DNA of 38,021 bases, from contig NZ_CP043629.1 of NCBI RefSeq assembly GCF_016804325.1, positions 1 through 38,021 of the forward strand. Direction: 5' to 3'. The notes beneath the pieces are model-generated. The model made no database searches, had not been told where the DNA came from, and saw only the letters and a program-made list of their open reading frames with translations. Made by a program: the position numbers and the translations under genes. Shown here piece by piece: positions 24,633 to 34,793 of the stretch (positions are counted from its first letter, which is position 1; every line of letters starts with the position of its first letter). The DNA is from Methylobacterium aquaticum. GTDB taxonomy: Bacteria > Pseudomonadota > Alphaproteobacteria > Rhizobiales > Beijerinckiaceae.

Positions 24633-24935
24633 ATGTCATCTGATAAATTCGATGCGAGCGCGGCATTTCGGGTGGCCCGCCAGGGCGAGGACAATTCTCG
24701 CCCGTGGGCCCAAGCTTTCTTCGCGCAGACGGAGACGCTCGGCCTCTCGCTCGCGACGCTGAACCGGATCGTCGCCGAGTGCGACACGCACGCTGCCGCG
24801 ATGGCGCAGGTCGAGCAGAAGCTCGCGGCCGGCGAGGGCTCCACGGCTGTCCGAGGTGTGGCCCGGGAGGATACCGCGCGCCGGATCGGCGCGGCGCACG
24901 CCAAGGCTCATCAACCGAAGAAGATCGGTGCATAG
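24633..24935 (+). CDS. Small unknown protein of the phage-like block (copy 2)
   Basis: Identical to 5214-5516. Confidence 0.65.
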   Translation: MSSDKFDASAAFRVARQGEDNSRPWAQAFFAQTETLGLSLATLNRIVAECDTHAAAMAQVEQKLAAGEGSTAVRGVAREDTARRIGAAHAKAHQPKKIGA

Positions 24936-24975
24936 CGTAGGCTAATACCAACTCACATCTTGAAGAGGATCACCA

Positions 24976-25458
24976 GTGTCCATCGATTTCTCTAAATTCG
25001 AACCGGCTTCGAAGGCCGATGCTGCCGCGGCAGGGCTCCTCTCGTCGCCGGCCGGCATGTATCCCGCGGAGGCCGCCGCCTCGTCGCCTGGGGGCGTGCC
25101 GGCCGCGGTGGCCGCTGCGCCGCCGCCGGCCGCTTCGGCGCCCGGTTGCATCGTCGCCTTCGCCGAGGGTGGGCCGGCGCGCCACGTGCCCGTAACGCTG
25201 GGCTTCCCGATCGTCGTCGATGGCGTGCGGGTGGATACCGTCGTCGTGCGGCGCTTGCGGGTCGCCGAGGTCCGGGCCTACGTCGCTGCGGTCCAGGCCG
25301 GGCAGGAGGCGAGCCTGCCGATGTACGAGCGCCCCGACGGCGTGCCGCTGCCGCAAGCCGCCCTCGACGCGCTCGACTCGGACGACTTCGACAAGCTCGA
25401 CGCGGCGGCCGTGGATTTTTTGCCCCTCGCCCTGCGGGGCGATCCGACCTCCGCCTGA
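24976..25458 (+). CDS. Tail assembly chaperone, short form (copy 2)
   Basis: Identical to 5557-6039, including start and ribosome binding site. Confidence 0.8.
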   Translation: MSIDFSKFEPASKADAAAAGLLSSPAGMYPAEAAASSPGGVPAAVAAAPPPAASAPGCIVAFAEGGPARHVPVTLGFPIVVDGVRVDTVVVRRLRVAEVRAYVAAVQAGQEASLPMYERPDGVPLPQAALDALDSDDFDKLDAAAVDFLPLALRGDPTSA

Positions 25459-25592
25459 GGCCCGAGGGCTGGCGGTCCGCCGTCGCGCTGGTGACGGCGG
25501 TGTTCGGCCCGCACCTCGATCGCTGGCTGTCCGAGGATTGGACCGAGCTGGCCGACTGGTGGGGCGAGGCGATGACCCTGCGGGGAGAGTAA
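24976..25592 (+). CDS. Tail assembly chaperone, -1 frameshift fusion form (copy 2)
   Basis: Identical to 5557-6173. The slippery T TTT TTG lies at 25416-25422 and the hairpin at 25427-25442. Confidence 0.8.
25416..25422 (+). other. Slippery heptamer T TTT TTG (copy 2)
   Basis: Same six-T run as at 5997-6003, so both copies agree on the length. Confidence 0.8.
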
Positions 25593-25595
25593 GCC

Positions 25596-28500
25596 ATGGG
25601 TACCGTTACGTCGTCCCTCGTCATCCGACTGCAAGATGACGTATCGGCCCGCGCCGCCAAGGCGGCCGGCGCCCTGAAGCAGCTCGGGGACTCGGGAAAG
25701 AACCTGAGCCGGCTCGGCGGGTCCACCGCCGGCCTCGACAAGGTCGCGCAGCGCCTCGACGCGCTGCGGGGCAAGCTCGAAGCCGTCTCGCGGTTCAAGG
25801 CGGCCGGGCGCGGGTTGATCGACCTCGGCGTCGACCTGCGCAAGGCGCGCGCCGACCTCGCCGAGGCCGACGCGCTGCTGAAGAAGCGCCAGGACACGCT
25901 GGACCACTTCGCCCGGGTGAAGAAAACCGACCCGCGCCGTTACGCGACCTGGAAGGCGGACGGGCTCGTCGACCAGGTCGCAGCAAATTTCACAGCCGCC
26001 AAGGCGGCGCAGGCGCAGGCCGCGCGCGCGGCGGCCAGGGCGCAGCGCGCCTATGACGGTCAGCGCGCGACCGTGCAGGAGATGCGCGCGAAGTTGCTGC
26101 CGAACGGCGGCCCGGCCGCACGCCTCACCGGGACGGAGGCGCGTCTGCGCGCCCTGATCGCGCAGACTGAGGGCGAGCAGCGGGCACAGGCTGCCGCGCA
26201 GGCCGCGGCCCGGGCGCGGACCGCACAATCCCTCATCGAGCCCGGTCGCCGCACGGCGGCCGAGATCGATGCGCTGATGCCGAGGCCCGGCGGTCAATCA
26301 TCCACCGCGGCTCCCGTCAGCCTGGCGCCGGCGACGCCGGACGGGGTGGGCCGGGCCGCCGGCACTGCCGCTTCGGCGGCGGCCGGACTCGGCAAAGTCG
26401 AGACCAAGGCGAGGGGCGCCGATGCGGCCGTGCGCCATCTCGCAGCCGCACCCCCGCCCCTCGCCGGGTTCTCGGACGCCCTGACCCGCGACCTCGCCGC
26501 GCTCGATCTGACGAAGGCCGAGACGCGGGCGCTCGCCCGCGAGGTCACGCGGATGCGCGCCGACCAGGTCAAGGCGCTCGGGCCGATCAACCCGCGGTAT
26601 CACGCGCAGATCCTCGACGCCGATCGGGGCCAGATCGAGGACCGGGTCCGAGCGCGGGCCCGCGAGATGGCCGAGGAGCGGCGTACGGCGACCCTGCTCC
26701 GCCCGGCCCCGAAGGCCGACGCCAAGCCCGCGGACGAGGTTACGTTCGATCCCGCGGCGGTGCGGGGCATGCGCGAGCGGATGGGGCTGGCCGCCCGGAT
26801 GGAGCGCCAGCGGGCTTCCGAGACGGCCGCGGCGGCGGCGAGCGACGGGCAGGCCTTCCGCGAGCGGTTCACCTTCGCGAGCCGCATGGCGCGCCAGCGT
26901 GCGCAGGAGGAGCGGCGGGCGGGCTCCGAGGCGGCGCAGGCGGCCCGAGAAGCCGCTCGCGAGACGGCCCGCGTCGAGGCGCAGGCGGCCCGCGAGACGG
27001 CGCGGGTGGCCCGCGAGGCAGCCCGCGAGAAGATCCAGGCCGCCCGGGAAGCGGCGCGGGAGGCTCGGCGCCTCGAGCGCGACGGGAGCCGCGAGACCGC
27101 GCAGGCGGCGCGTGAGGCCGCCCGCGTTGCCCGTGAGGCGGCCCGCGAGCGCGTCGCAGCAGCCCGTGAGGCCGCCCGCGCTGCTCAGGAGTCGGCCCGC
27201 CAGGAAGCCACCGCTTTGCGCGCCGTCGCCCGTGAGCGGGCCCGGGCGGCCCGGGAGGCGGCGCGCCAGGACCGCGAGGGCGCTCGCGCCCGGCGTGAGG
27301 TCGGGCACCACGCCCGGACCGCGGCCGGGTTCGTCGGGGCCGGCGGCGCCCTCTACGGCACCGAGCGCTTGGCCCGCACCGGCGCCCGCACGGCCGGACA
27401 GAGCGAGATGGAGACGGCCCGCGGGCGGGCGGTGGGCCTGACTCCGGAGGAGGACAAGATCGGGCTCGACCGCGCGAACGCGCTGTCGAAACAGTTCCCG
27501 TCCCTCAACCCGACCGAGTTGCGCGAGCTGTATCGGGCCCTGCACGTCAATCTCGGCGGCAACGCGAAGGCGGCGAGCGACACCCTTGAGCCGGTGGCGC
27601 GCTCGCAGGTCATGCTGCAGAACTTCCGCACCCGCGATGAAGCACAGAGCGACCTTGCGCGTATTATCCGCGGCGCCGAGAACATGGGGATCTCGGACGA
27701 TCCGAAGAAATTCGAAGTATACCTCCAGGGTGCCACCAAGGGCATGCAGCTCTTCGGTGACACCCTGCGCGGCGAGGACTATTATCAGTACGCCAAGACC
27801 GGCCGTCTCGCAGTGGCGGGCCTCAACCCCCGGTTCCTCGGCGCTATCGCGCCGTCGATCATCGACGACATGGGTGGTCCAAGCGCCGGCCAAGCGCATT
27901 ACACCGCCTCCAACGCTGTCGTCGCCGGGCGGATGAAGAAGGAGTCGAAGGCGGCCGCGAAGTCATTCGGCCTGATGGGGAAAGATGGCCGGATGATCGG
28001 CCGCGACACCTTCCAGCAAGACCCGTTCGAATGGGCGCTCAAGGTGCTCGAACCCGCCCTGGCGAGGAAGGGTAAGGGGTTCGACCCCAATGACTCGGGC
28101 AAGTTCGTCGATACACTGACGACGATCTTCAATGATCGCAACGCGGCCGAGTTCATCGGTAAGCTCGTCACCAAGCAGGGCGAGCTGAAGCGCAACGAGG
28201 AGCGCTTCACGAAGGTGCGGGGACTGGAAGACGCCGAGAAGGTACGTCGAGAGAACCCCGCCGTCGCTCTCGAAGGCGCCAAGACTCAGGGTGCGCAGCT
28301 TCTCGGCGAGGCCCTGGCTCCGGCGATCAATCCGGCGACGGTCGCCCTCAACGGGCTCGCCGATGCGGCGGCCTCGGCTTCCGCGAAGCTCCGGGAGAAC
28401 CCGCAGGCCGTCGAGGGCGGCGGTGTGGTCGCGTCGATCCTCGGGGCCGTGCTCGGCCCCAAGGTCGCCGGGGCCCTCATGACGAAGCTCGCCGGCGACG

Positions 28501-29573
28501 GAACGGGCATCGTCGCCAACGCCCTGCGGATGGGCGGGGCCGCGTCCTCGGCGGCCGGCAGCGCCCTCGGCTACGCTGGGGGAGTCGGCGTGCCGGCAGC
28601 GATCGGCGCGGCGGCGGGCGAGGCTGGGGCGGTCAACGAGCAGGCTCTCCCGAACCTGCTCGCCGGCCGGGAAAGTCCGACCGCCCGCATCGCCCGCGAG
28701 CTGGGCGAGGCTCGGCGCCAGCAGGCGACGGAGACGGGACAGCGCGACGAGCTGGACCGTCGTATCGGCGGGATGCGCGGGATCATCGATCGCCTCACCA
28801 CCCATTACGGCGAGGCGCCGGCCGGTCGCGTTGGGCAGGCTCTTGCGGGGCATCGCAAGGTGCTCGGCGAGCTTGAGGGCCAGCGCGACGCGATCAACGA
28901 GCGCCTGCGCGAGGCGGCGCGCGGCCGGGCTCTTGGGCAAGAAGTGCCGATCGCGGCTCCGGTCGCGCCTCAGGCTCCCGTCGCGGCCACCGCACCACAG
29001 GCGGCGGTCGCCGCTCGGGCGCCGGTCGCGGCCACGGCTCCGACAGCGGCCCAGTCTCCGGTCGACGGCGCGGCGATTGCGCAGGCTGCCGCGGAGTTGG
29101 CCCGCTACCGGGCCGAGTTGGCAATTGTGAGCGAACGACAGGCCGCGACCGCCGCGCTCAGCTTGCCTGGGCTCGGTCGCGACCTCACGGCGAAGCGGGC
29201 GGAGATCGAAGGGCTGATCTCTGGCCTCGAGGCGCGTATCAAGGCGCTCGGAAGCGAGACGATCGCTCCGAACATCGACGCATCGCAGGTCGAAGGGCTC
29301 GGACAGAAGTCGGGCGAGGCGCACGACAAGCTGACGAGCCTCAACATGACGGTCGCGCCGCAAGTCGACACCTCGTCTCTCTCTGCGGCGATCGCTCTGG
29401 CGAGAAGCTTCAACGCCGAACTCGCCAAGATCGGGCCGGCGATCGCGTCAGCCCGGGCACAGGCAGCGAGCCTCACGGTGCCGTCGGCCGGCCAGGGCGG
29501 CGGCGGGGACGGTGTCGGCCGGCAGGCCTCCACCGGCATGGTCCGGCGGGGGCTCGCCAACAACTTCGCCTGA
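25596..29573 (+). CDS. Phage tail tape measure protein (copy 2)
   Basis: Translation of all 1325 residues identical to 6177-10154. That there is no error in nearly 4 kb shows how rare the homopolymer errors are. Confidence 0.88.
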   Translation: MGTVTSSLVIRLQDDVSARAAKAAGALKQLGDSGKNLSRLGGSTAGLDKVAQRLDALRGKLEAVSRFKAAGRGLIDLGVDLRKARADLAEADALLKKRQDTLDHFARVKKTDPRRYATWKADGLVDQVAANFTAAKAAQAQAARAAARAQRAYDGQRATVQEMRAKLLPNGGPAARLTGTEARLRALIAQTEGEQRAQAAAQAAARARTAQSLIEPGRRTAAEIDALMPRPGGQSSTAAPVSLAPATPDGVGRAAGTAASAAAGLGKVETKARGADAAVRHLAAAPPPLAGFSDALTRDLAALDLTKAETRALAREVTRMRADQVKALGPINPRYHAQILDADRGQIEDRVRARAREMAEERRTATLLRPAPKADAKPADEVTFDPAAVRGMRERMGLAARMERQRASETAAAAASDGQAFRERFTFASRMARQRAQEERRAGSEAAQAAREAARETARVEAQAARETARVAREAAREKIQAAREAAREARRLERDGSRETAQAAREAARVAREAARERVAAAREAARAAQESARQEATALRAVARERARAAREAARQDREGARARREVGHHARTAAGFVGAGGALYGTERLARTGARTAGQSEMETARGRAVGLTPEEDKIGLDRANALSKQFPSLNPTELRELYRALHVNLGGNAKAASDTLEPVARSQVMLQNFRTRDEAQSDLARIIRGAENMGISDDPKKFEVYLQGATKGMQLFGDTLRGEDYYQYAKTGRLAVAGLNPRFLGAIAPSIIDDMGGPSAGQAHYTASNAVVAGRMKKESKAAAKSFGLMGKDGRMIGRDTFQQDPFEWALKVLEPALARKGKGFDPNDSGKFVDTLTTIFNDRNAAEFIGKLVTKQGELKRNEERFTKVRGLEDAEKVRRENPAVALEGAKTQGAQLLGEALAPAINPATVALNGLADAAASASAKLRENPQAVEGGGVVASILGAVLGPKVAGALMTKLAGDGTGIVANALRMGGAASSAAGSALGYAGGVGVPAAIGAAAGEAGAVNEQALPNLLAGRESPTARIARELGEARRQQATETGQRDELDRRIGGMRGIIDRLTTHYGEAPAGRVGQALAGHRKVLGELEGQRDAINERLREAARGRALGQEVPIAAPVAPQAPVAATAPQAAVAARAPVAATAPTAAQSPVDGAAIAQAAAELARYRAELAIVSERQAATAALSLPGLGRDLTAKRAEIEGLISGLEARIKALGSETIAPNIDASQVEGLGQKSGEAHDKLTSLNMTVAPQVDTSSLSAAIALARSFNAELAKIGPAIASARAQAASLTVPSAGQGGGGDGVGRQASTGMVRRGLANNFA

Positions 29574-29586
29574 TGCTGGCTGGCCC

Positions 29587-29689
29587 TGTCCGGAACCGAC
29601 CGGTTTTGGACAGGGCGGACCATCCTGTTCAAAATCTAGCCTTTATGAATTCCGGACATGTGTTCGGTTCCGGTCAGGGTTTTCGGACA
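29587..29689 (+). other. Candidate res site (copy 2)
   Basis: Same three TGTYC...GGACA segments as at 10168-10270. Two directly repeated res sites 19.4 kb apart would be the substrate for resolving a dimer. Confidence 0.55.
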
Positions 29690-29699
29690 AAACTGCTTC

Positions 29700-30308
29700 A
29701 TGCCGCGCACCTTCGCCTACCTCCGCGTCTCGACCCCCGGCCAGACCACCGACAACCAGCTCACCGAGATCCAGGCCGCCGGGTTCACCATCGAGCCGCG
29801 CCGCCTCGTGACCGAGACCGTCTCGGGATCCACCGCGGTCGCGCAGCGCCGCGGGTTCGCGCGCCTTCTCGACCGGCTCGAGGCGGGCGACGTTCTGGTG
29901 GTGACCAAGCTCGACCGGCTCGGCCGCAACGCCATGGACGTCGGCGCGACCGTCGCCAGGCTCGACGAGCTCGGGGTGCGGGTCCACTGCCTGGCCTTGG
30001 GTGGGGTCGACCTGACGAGTTCGACGGGCAAGCTGACGATGGCCGTGATCAACGCGGTCGCGGAGTTCGAGCGCGATCTCCTGATCGAGCGGACCCAGGC
30101 CGGGCTGAGCCGGGCGCGGGCGGAAGGCCGACGGCTCGGCCGGCCGGCCAGTCTCACCGGTGAGCAGCGCGCGGAGGTCGCGCGCCAGCTCGGGGAAGGT
30201 GCGAGCGTGTCGGCCCTGGCGCGGACCTTCAAGACCAGCCGGCAGACCATCCTGCGGATCAGGGACGCAACTGTCCCATCGAAAACCGAATTGGAGGTGG
30301 CATCATGA
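29700..30308 (+). CDS. Serine resolvase/invertase (copy 2)
   Basis: Identical to 10281-10889. Confidence 0.92.
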   Translation: MPRTFAYLRVSTPGQTTDNQLTEIQAAGFTIEPRRLVTETVSGSTAVAQRRGFARLLDRLEAGDVLVVTKLDRLGRNAMDVGATVARLDELGVRVHCLALGGVDLTSSTGKLTMAVINAVAEFERDLLIERTQAGLSRARAEGRRLGRPASLTGEQRAEVARQLGEGASVSALARTFKTSRQTILRIRDATVPSKTELEVAS

Positions 30309-30601
30309 AAGCTTCCGTCGCCGAGGGTAATATCGGACTTTTCGACAAGTCGGATCTCGTGGATTTGATTAGATCTCAGATCAAAAAGCTCGGCCTCACG
30401 CAGACCAAGGCGGCCGAGCGCATGGGCGTCACCCAATCCGAAGTGTCGAAGGTCTTAAGGGGCCAAACAAGAGGCTTTTCAAGCGAGCGGTTGCTTGCTT
30501 TTGCGGGCGCGCTTGGGGCTGACATCGAGATCAGCATCAAGGTCGCCCCTGGCGCGCGTCAGGGCCGGATGAGCCTGAAGGTGGAGATGGAGGCGGCGTG
30601 A
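30305..30601 (+). CDS. HigA-like XRE regulator (copy 2)
   Basis: Identical to 10886-11182, with the same ATGA overlap. Confidence 0.8.
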   Translation: MKASVAEGNIGLFDKSDLVDLIRSQIKKLGLTQTKAAERMGVTQSEVSKVLRGQTRGFSSERLLAFAGALGADIEISIKVAPGARQGRMSLKVEMEAA

Positions 30602-30647
30602 TTGCACTTACAGCCGCTTCGCGCGTTAGTGCTCAGTCTCATTGAGA

Positions 30648-30974
30648 ATGGGTTGCATCGTGGATTACGCTTGGGAAAAGCTACACACTGCCGTGCTCGG
30701 CATAGCCCGTAGCGACGATAGCCTGCAGGTTCGGCTTGCTTACGCCTACATCGGCGGCTTGATAAATATTCGTCCTGAGGAGACCCTGCCTGAGAACCTG
30801 CGCCCAAATATGGCTGAGATCCATGCGGCGTTCAGGACGCACGAGGCCAAGGGCGACGAAGGTGGTGCTATGGCCTCCGCCCTTGCGATGTCCGATGAGG
30901 ACGCTCGCGCTACAATCGAGAAGATAGTTATTCTTTACGACGAAATCGCTCAGCGCTCGCCATTCAGGCGCTGA
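30648..30974 (+). CDS. Small unknown protein after the HigA-like gene (copy 2)
   Basis: Identical to 11229-11555. Confidence 0.65.
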   Translation: MGCIVDYAWEKLHTAVLGIARSDDSLQVRLAYAYIGGLINIRPEETLPENLRPNMAEIHAAFRTHEAKGDEGGAMASALAMSDEDARATIEKIVILYDEIAQRSPFRR

Positions 30975-31062
30975 TGCGCTCGTTAGATTTGCCACCGCTT
31001 GGATGCGCCTTTGCCTGGGCGGCTTGCGTGTCCAAACGGTGGCGGCGCGGAGTCCGCAGCTC

Positions 31063-31293
31063 TCAAGCGTGATCAAGCTGCGAGAGGCAGTCGGCGAATA
31101 GGCGTCGGCCGAGCTCAGGGTCATTGTTCAAGTAGGCTGAAATCGCATCCGCTTCACGACGATCAGGGCAGACCGCAACGATCCGCTGTGCGTTGGTGGC
31201 AGCGGAGATGTAGCCAGCATCATGGACGGCCCATCCACCGTCGGCATGCGCCTGAACGCTGAACCGCCAGCCGGTATAGCTCGTCTTTGGCAT
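31063..31293 (-). CDS. Small unknown protein (copy 2)
   Basis: Identical to 11644-11874. The two DnaA-box-like nonamers follow at 31299-31316. Confidence 0.55.
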   Translation of the reverse strand: MPKTSYTGWRFSVQAHADGGWAVHDAGYISAATNAQRIVAVCPDRREADAISAYLNNDPELGRRLFADCLSQLDHA

Positions 31294-31371
31294 TCACCTT
31301 ATCCATTTTATCCACGCCAGTTAGTCGTGGCCAGCATGGATTTTTGCCACTTATAGGACGTTTTTGTGACA

Positions 31372-31710
31372 CTAAATAAACGTGAATTGCAGGGCTTGAT
31401 AAAGGCGGCGGCGCAGGTATTTTTCGCAGCCCTGCTGAAAGCGCTGCCGGTTCTCATCACTCGTGAAGTGGAAGATGACGCCTGGATCCATCAGGTCCTC
31501 ATCCAAGACGTCACGAAAGGCGCAGAACCCGTCCACGTGCTGTGCCTGCACGCGCAAATGGGCGGCGACGATGGCGGGGCTGCCAATGATGGGTAGATTG
31601 CCGCCCGGCGCGTAGACCACCCGCACCTTGAAGGTGTGCTGGTCGCAGTCCTGCTCCTCCGTAAGCCCCTGGGCCCGCCTGAAGTCGCCCAGCACTTCCC
31701 TTGCCCGCAT
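31372..31710 (-). CDS. Small unknown protein (copy 2)
   Basis: Identical to 11953-12291. Confidence 0.6.
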   Translation of the reverse strand: MRAREVLGDFRRAQGLTEEQDCDQHTFKVRVVYAPGGNLPIIGSPAIVAAHLRVQAQHVDGFCAFRDVLDEDLMDPGVIFHFTSDENRQRFQQGCEKYLRRRLYQALQFTFI

Positions 31711-31847
31711 GATCCATTCCTCGCTTTGCCGTGCCTGGTATGTGGTGCTGCCTACCTGAAATCGGTAGCAGGAGGGATGGTGATGCGTTAACGGTTCTGT
31801 GGCGGTTTTGTACCACTAATATGCCGCGACAAACACGGGCGGGTACC

Positions 31848-32498
31848 ATGGCGACGATCATCGGCTTGGCGCAGACCAAGGGCGGCGTCGGCAAGACTAC
31901 CACGGCTCTCAACCTAGCGGCCGAGCTGCGGCGGCGCGGGCGCACGGTGGCCGTCCTTGACGCAGACCCGGCTGCGCATGCCGTTTCGATCGCGGAGAGC
32001 GGACGCCTCGGCTACCCGGTTGTCGCCCACCTTTTGGAGGCGGGCGACGAGATGTCTGTGTCCGCCTGGGTCAAGAGCGTCCAGGCCAGATCCGAAGCCT
32101 TCGTGCTGATCGATGCCCCTGGCGCTATGGGAGCGGCATTCGGTGCTACCATTGCGATCGCGCACCTGGTTCTCGTGCCGTCTGGGGCGACCGTGCTCGA
32201 TGTTCGCGGTGCGGCCGAGACGGTGAGTTCTATCCGCCGGAACCGCCGCGCCACGAAGCGGACCCGGCCCGACATCCTGGTCGTGCCGAGCCGCATCGAT
32301 CGACGGACCTCGGCCGGTCGGGACGTGGTGGCGACCCTTGCGGCGCTTACTGAGCCGGTCGCCCCCGCAATTTCATACCGGGCTGTCGTGGCCGACAGCC
32401 TCGCTGGTGGCGAGGTCGTGCCTCCTGACGGCCCCTCCGCCCTCGAATTTGCCGCTCTGGCCGACGCGGTGTTGACGCGACTGGGAGACATGGAATGA
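31848..32498 (+). CDS. parA: ParA-family partition ATPase (copy 2)
   Basis: Identical to 12429-13079. Confidence 0.9.
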   Translation: MATIIGLAQTKGGVGKTTTALNLAAELRRRGRTVAVLDADPAAHAVSIAESGRLGYPVVAHLLEAGDEMSVSAWVKSVQARSEAFVLIDAPGAMGAAFGATIAIAHLVLVPSGATVLDVRGAAETVSSIRRNRRATKRTRPDILVVPSRIDRRTSAGRDVVATLAALTEPVAPAISYRAVVADSLAGGEVVPPDGPSALEFAALADAVLTRLGDME

Positions 32499-32827
32499 AG
32501 CGGCGGAACGCCTCGACGAAGCTTGCCGATGCGGCTGCTGCCATCGCCTCCAGCTTGGTCGCTGAAGACGAAGAGATTGCCCAGACTGACGCCCCTGTCT
32601 CACCTGACGAGCCTGCTTCAGCCTCCCAAGCTGAGGCTACCCCTGGGCGCAGGGGGCGGCCTCGCGGGCGTCGACCCGTGGCCGCCCGCCAGACCGTCTA
32701 TCTCGACGAGGCTCGTCACGCTGCGCTCGTCAGGCTGGCTGAGGATCGCGGGCGGTCGGTGCATAGTCTGATCCTGGAGGGGATCGACGCTGTGATTGGG
32801 AAGCCATCTGCTACAGGATGGCGTTAA
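32495..32827 (+). CDS. Putative partition partner (copy 2)
   Basis: Identical to 13076-13408. The TGGT-repeat tract follows at 32835-32870. Confidence 0.7.
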   Translation: MKRRNASTKLADAAAAIASSLVAEDEEIAQTDAPVSPDEPASASQAEATPGRRGRPRGRRPVAARQTVYLDEARHAALVRLAEDRGRSVHSLILEGIDAVIGKPSATGWR

Positions 32828-32891
32828 GGTTTTTTGGTATTTATGTGGTGTTATTTGAGTGGTTTTTATCACCGTAAAAATAGGGATGCAG

Positions 32892-33329
32892 TTATGCTGC
32901 TGAGGCGTAATCGGGCGGCTCGGCGTCGGCGCCGTCCTCGTCGTCCTCGCCCCACGCCTCCAGGTCCTCGACGGCCGCGCCCCAGACCATCAGGCGATCG
33001 AAGAGGACGGCATCGCAGGCGAAGCGGCACTCGATGGCGCCCGACGGCAACGGGCGGATGGTTTCCACCCGAGCCATGAGGGCAGGCAGCAGCCGCGCGG
33101 CTTCGCGCTGGGCCGCCTCGATGGGACAGGCCGAGATGGCTGTTGGGTCAGGCCGGGAGGCCAGCCAAGTCGCTAAGCGGTCGAAGGCGGGCGCGACCAG
33201 GATTGCCGTCAAGCTGAAGCCTCGCGGCTTCGTGCCGGGTGATGCACTGGCGAGCAGGCAGTCGAGGAGGCGCACGGCCTCCCGGTAGGCGGCCATTGCT
33301 GCATAGGGGGCAGGGAACGGGGAGGCCAT
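32892..33329 (-). CDS. Unknown leftward paralogue, 145 residues (copy 2)
   Basis: Identical to 13473-13910. Confidence 0.7.
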   Translation of the reverse strand: MASPFPAPYAAMAAYREAVRLLDCLLASASPGTKPRGFSLTAILVAPAFDRLATWLASRPDPTAISACPIEAAQREAARLLPALMARVETIRPLPSGAIECRFACDAVLFDRLMVWGAAVEDLEAWGEDDEDGADAEPPDYASAA

Positions 33330-33341
33330 AGGCTCAGGCCC

Positions 33342-33941
33342 TCAGGCTGCCGGCCGGGCGTCGGGGATCTCGGACGCGTTGCCCAAGGCCTCGCCGTAGA
33401 GGCCGAGGATCAGGCCTGCCATTTCCTGCGGCACCCCAGGCTCGAGCGCCGTGATGGGATCAGGATCCGGGCTATCGCCTGCGGGGGCGTCGAACAAGTC
33501 GGCGAGCAGGTCGAGGCTTGCGCCCCACAGCGCCAAGCGGTCGTGCGCCGCAAGGGGGCAAGCGATGACCATGCGATACCCCCCGCTCGGGTGAGGGGTG
33601 ATCGTGTCGATGTCGATGAGGTCGAACAGCTCGACGAGGAGCCGTGCCGCCTCGCGCTGCGCCGGCAGCAGGACGCCCGACCACGCGCCGGAGGCGTCCG
33701 ATATGGCGCCCCGGGGCGCGGCGCGGGGGGGCTGATAGGCCGCGATCCAGTCCATGTAGGCGTCCAGGAAGCCGTTCGGCACGGTCGACACGAGGCGGGC
33801 CGTGTCGCCCGTCACCTCGGGTACGTCCGCCCCGACCAGAAGGGTGGCGAGGAGGCGCGGCGCGCCCATGCCCTCACGACCCGCATTGGCAGGCCCGCCA
33901 TCCGCCGGGCCGTGCGTCATCGTCCCGCGACCACGTTCCAT
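33342..33941 (-). CDS. Unknown leftward paralogue, 199 residues (copy 2)
   Basis: Identical to 13923-14522. Confidence 0.7.
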   Translation of the reverse strand: MERGRGTMTHGPADGGPANAGREGMGAPRLLATLLVGADVPEVTGDTARLVSTVPNGFLDAYMDWIAAYQPPRAAPRGAISDASGAWSGVLLPAQREAARLLVELFDLIDIDTITPHPSGGYRMVIACPLAAHDRLALWGASLDLLADLFDAPAGDSPDPDPITALEPGVPQEMAGLILGLYGEALGNASEIPDARPAA

Positions 33942-34070
33942 GGCGCGCCTCTCCCCGTTCTGTCGTGATGTGCTGGTGGAAGGCTGGAGGCGACGCCCGG
34001 ACGGGCGCGCTTACCGGGCCGCCGGCATGCATACCCGCGGTGAGTCAATTTGTAGCGTCAGCAGGTGTCG

Positions 34071-34200
34071 TTCACCGATTTTTTCTGCTAGCACTGATAT
34101 CCACTTCACCGACTCGCGCTGTCAATCGTGAAAGTGACATCAGAGTCGCCGCTCGCATCGGTGATGGAGGTGTATCATTTTGGACACGCATAGCGGTGAT
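34071..34200. promoter_or_regulatory. Operator cluster TTCACCGA/TCGGTGA (copy 2)
   Basis: Same motif set as at 14652-14781. Confidence 0.45.
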
Positions 34201-34236
34201 GCTATCGACGCCTCTTTCCCGAGTCGGAGAGGGCGC

Positions 34237-34422
34237 GTGGGTCGCAAGCAGGAAATGGAGGCGCGCAAGGTGATCTCGCTGCAGCCTTGGCTGATCGAGG
34301 CGATCGCGAATTACCGCTTCAGCGCACGGATCTCGACGGAGTCGGAGGCAATCCGCCAGTTGATCATGAAGGGGCTGGCGGCCGAGGGGCAGCCTGTCGA
34401 GCCGCCCGCGAAGGCGACATGA
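34237..34422 (+). CDS. Small ribbon-helix-helix-like regulator (copy 2)
   Basis: Identical to 14818-15003, with the same GTG start choice. Confidence 0.65.
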   Translation: MGRKQEMEARKVISLQPWLIEAIANYRFSARISTESEAIRQLIMKGLAAEGQPVEPPAKAT

Positions 34423-34590
34423 TCGTGGTGCGGAAGTCACCCTCAGCGGGTTCGGGGCGTGACTCTGAAACAACACGTTTGACGACGGCGTGCGGTTTAC
34501 GTCACGCTGGCAAACCCGGACCGCGCTCCCGCGCGAGTCGCGGCCGGACATGGAGACCACCGCCGCTGCAGTGAGACCCTAGAACGCCAA

Positions 34591-34714
34591 ACGGCCCCAC
34601 TCCTTGCCGGGAGGGGGCCGTGGTGCCACCGAAGCGGCGACGTCGGGAAACGTAAGACAGTCCCGATATCGCCAGACGCTCCCTCGGGAGTCAAGTCAGA
34701 ACGTCAGTTCTGAC
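34591..34714. promoter_or_regulatory. Rep leader: hairpin and palindrome (copy 2)
   Basis: The hairpin at 34591-34621 and the perfect palindrome at 34695-34714 match 15172-15202 and 15276-15295. Confidence 0.45.
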
Positions 34715-34793
34715 GACGGTGGCGGCTTGTCTGGTAAACGGAGCGCTTGCCGGCGCCTCCGATCGATCTGCCGCGGCCCGAGAGGGCCGATTG

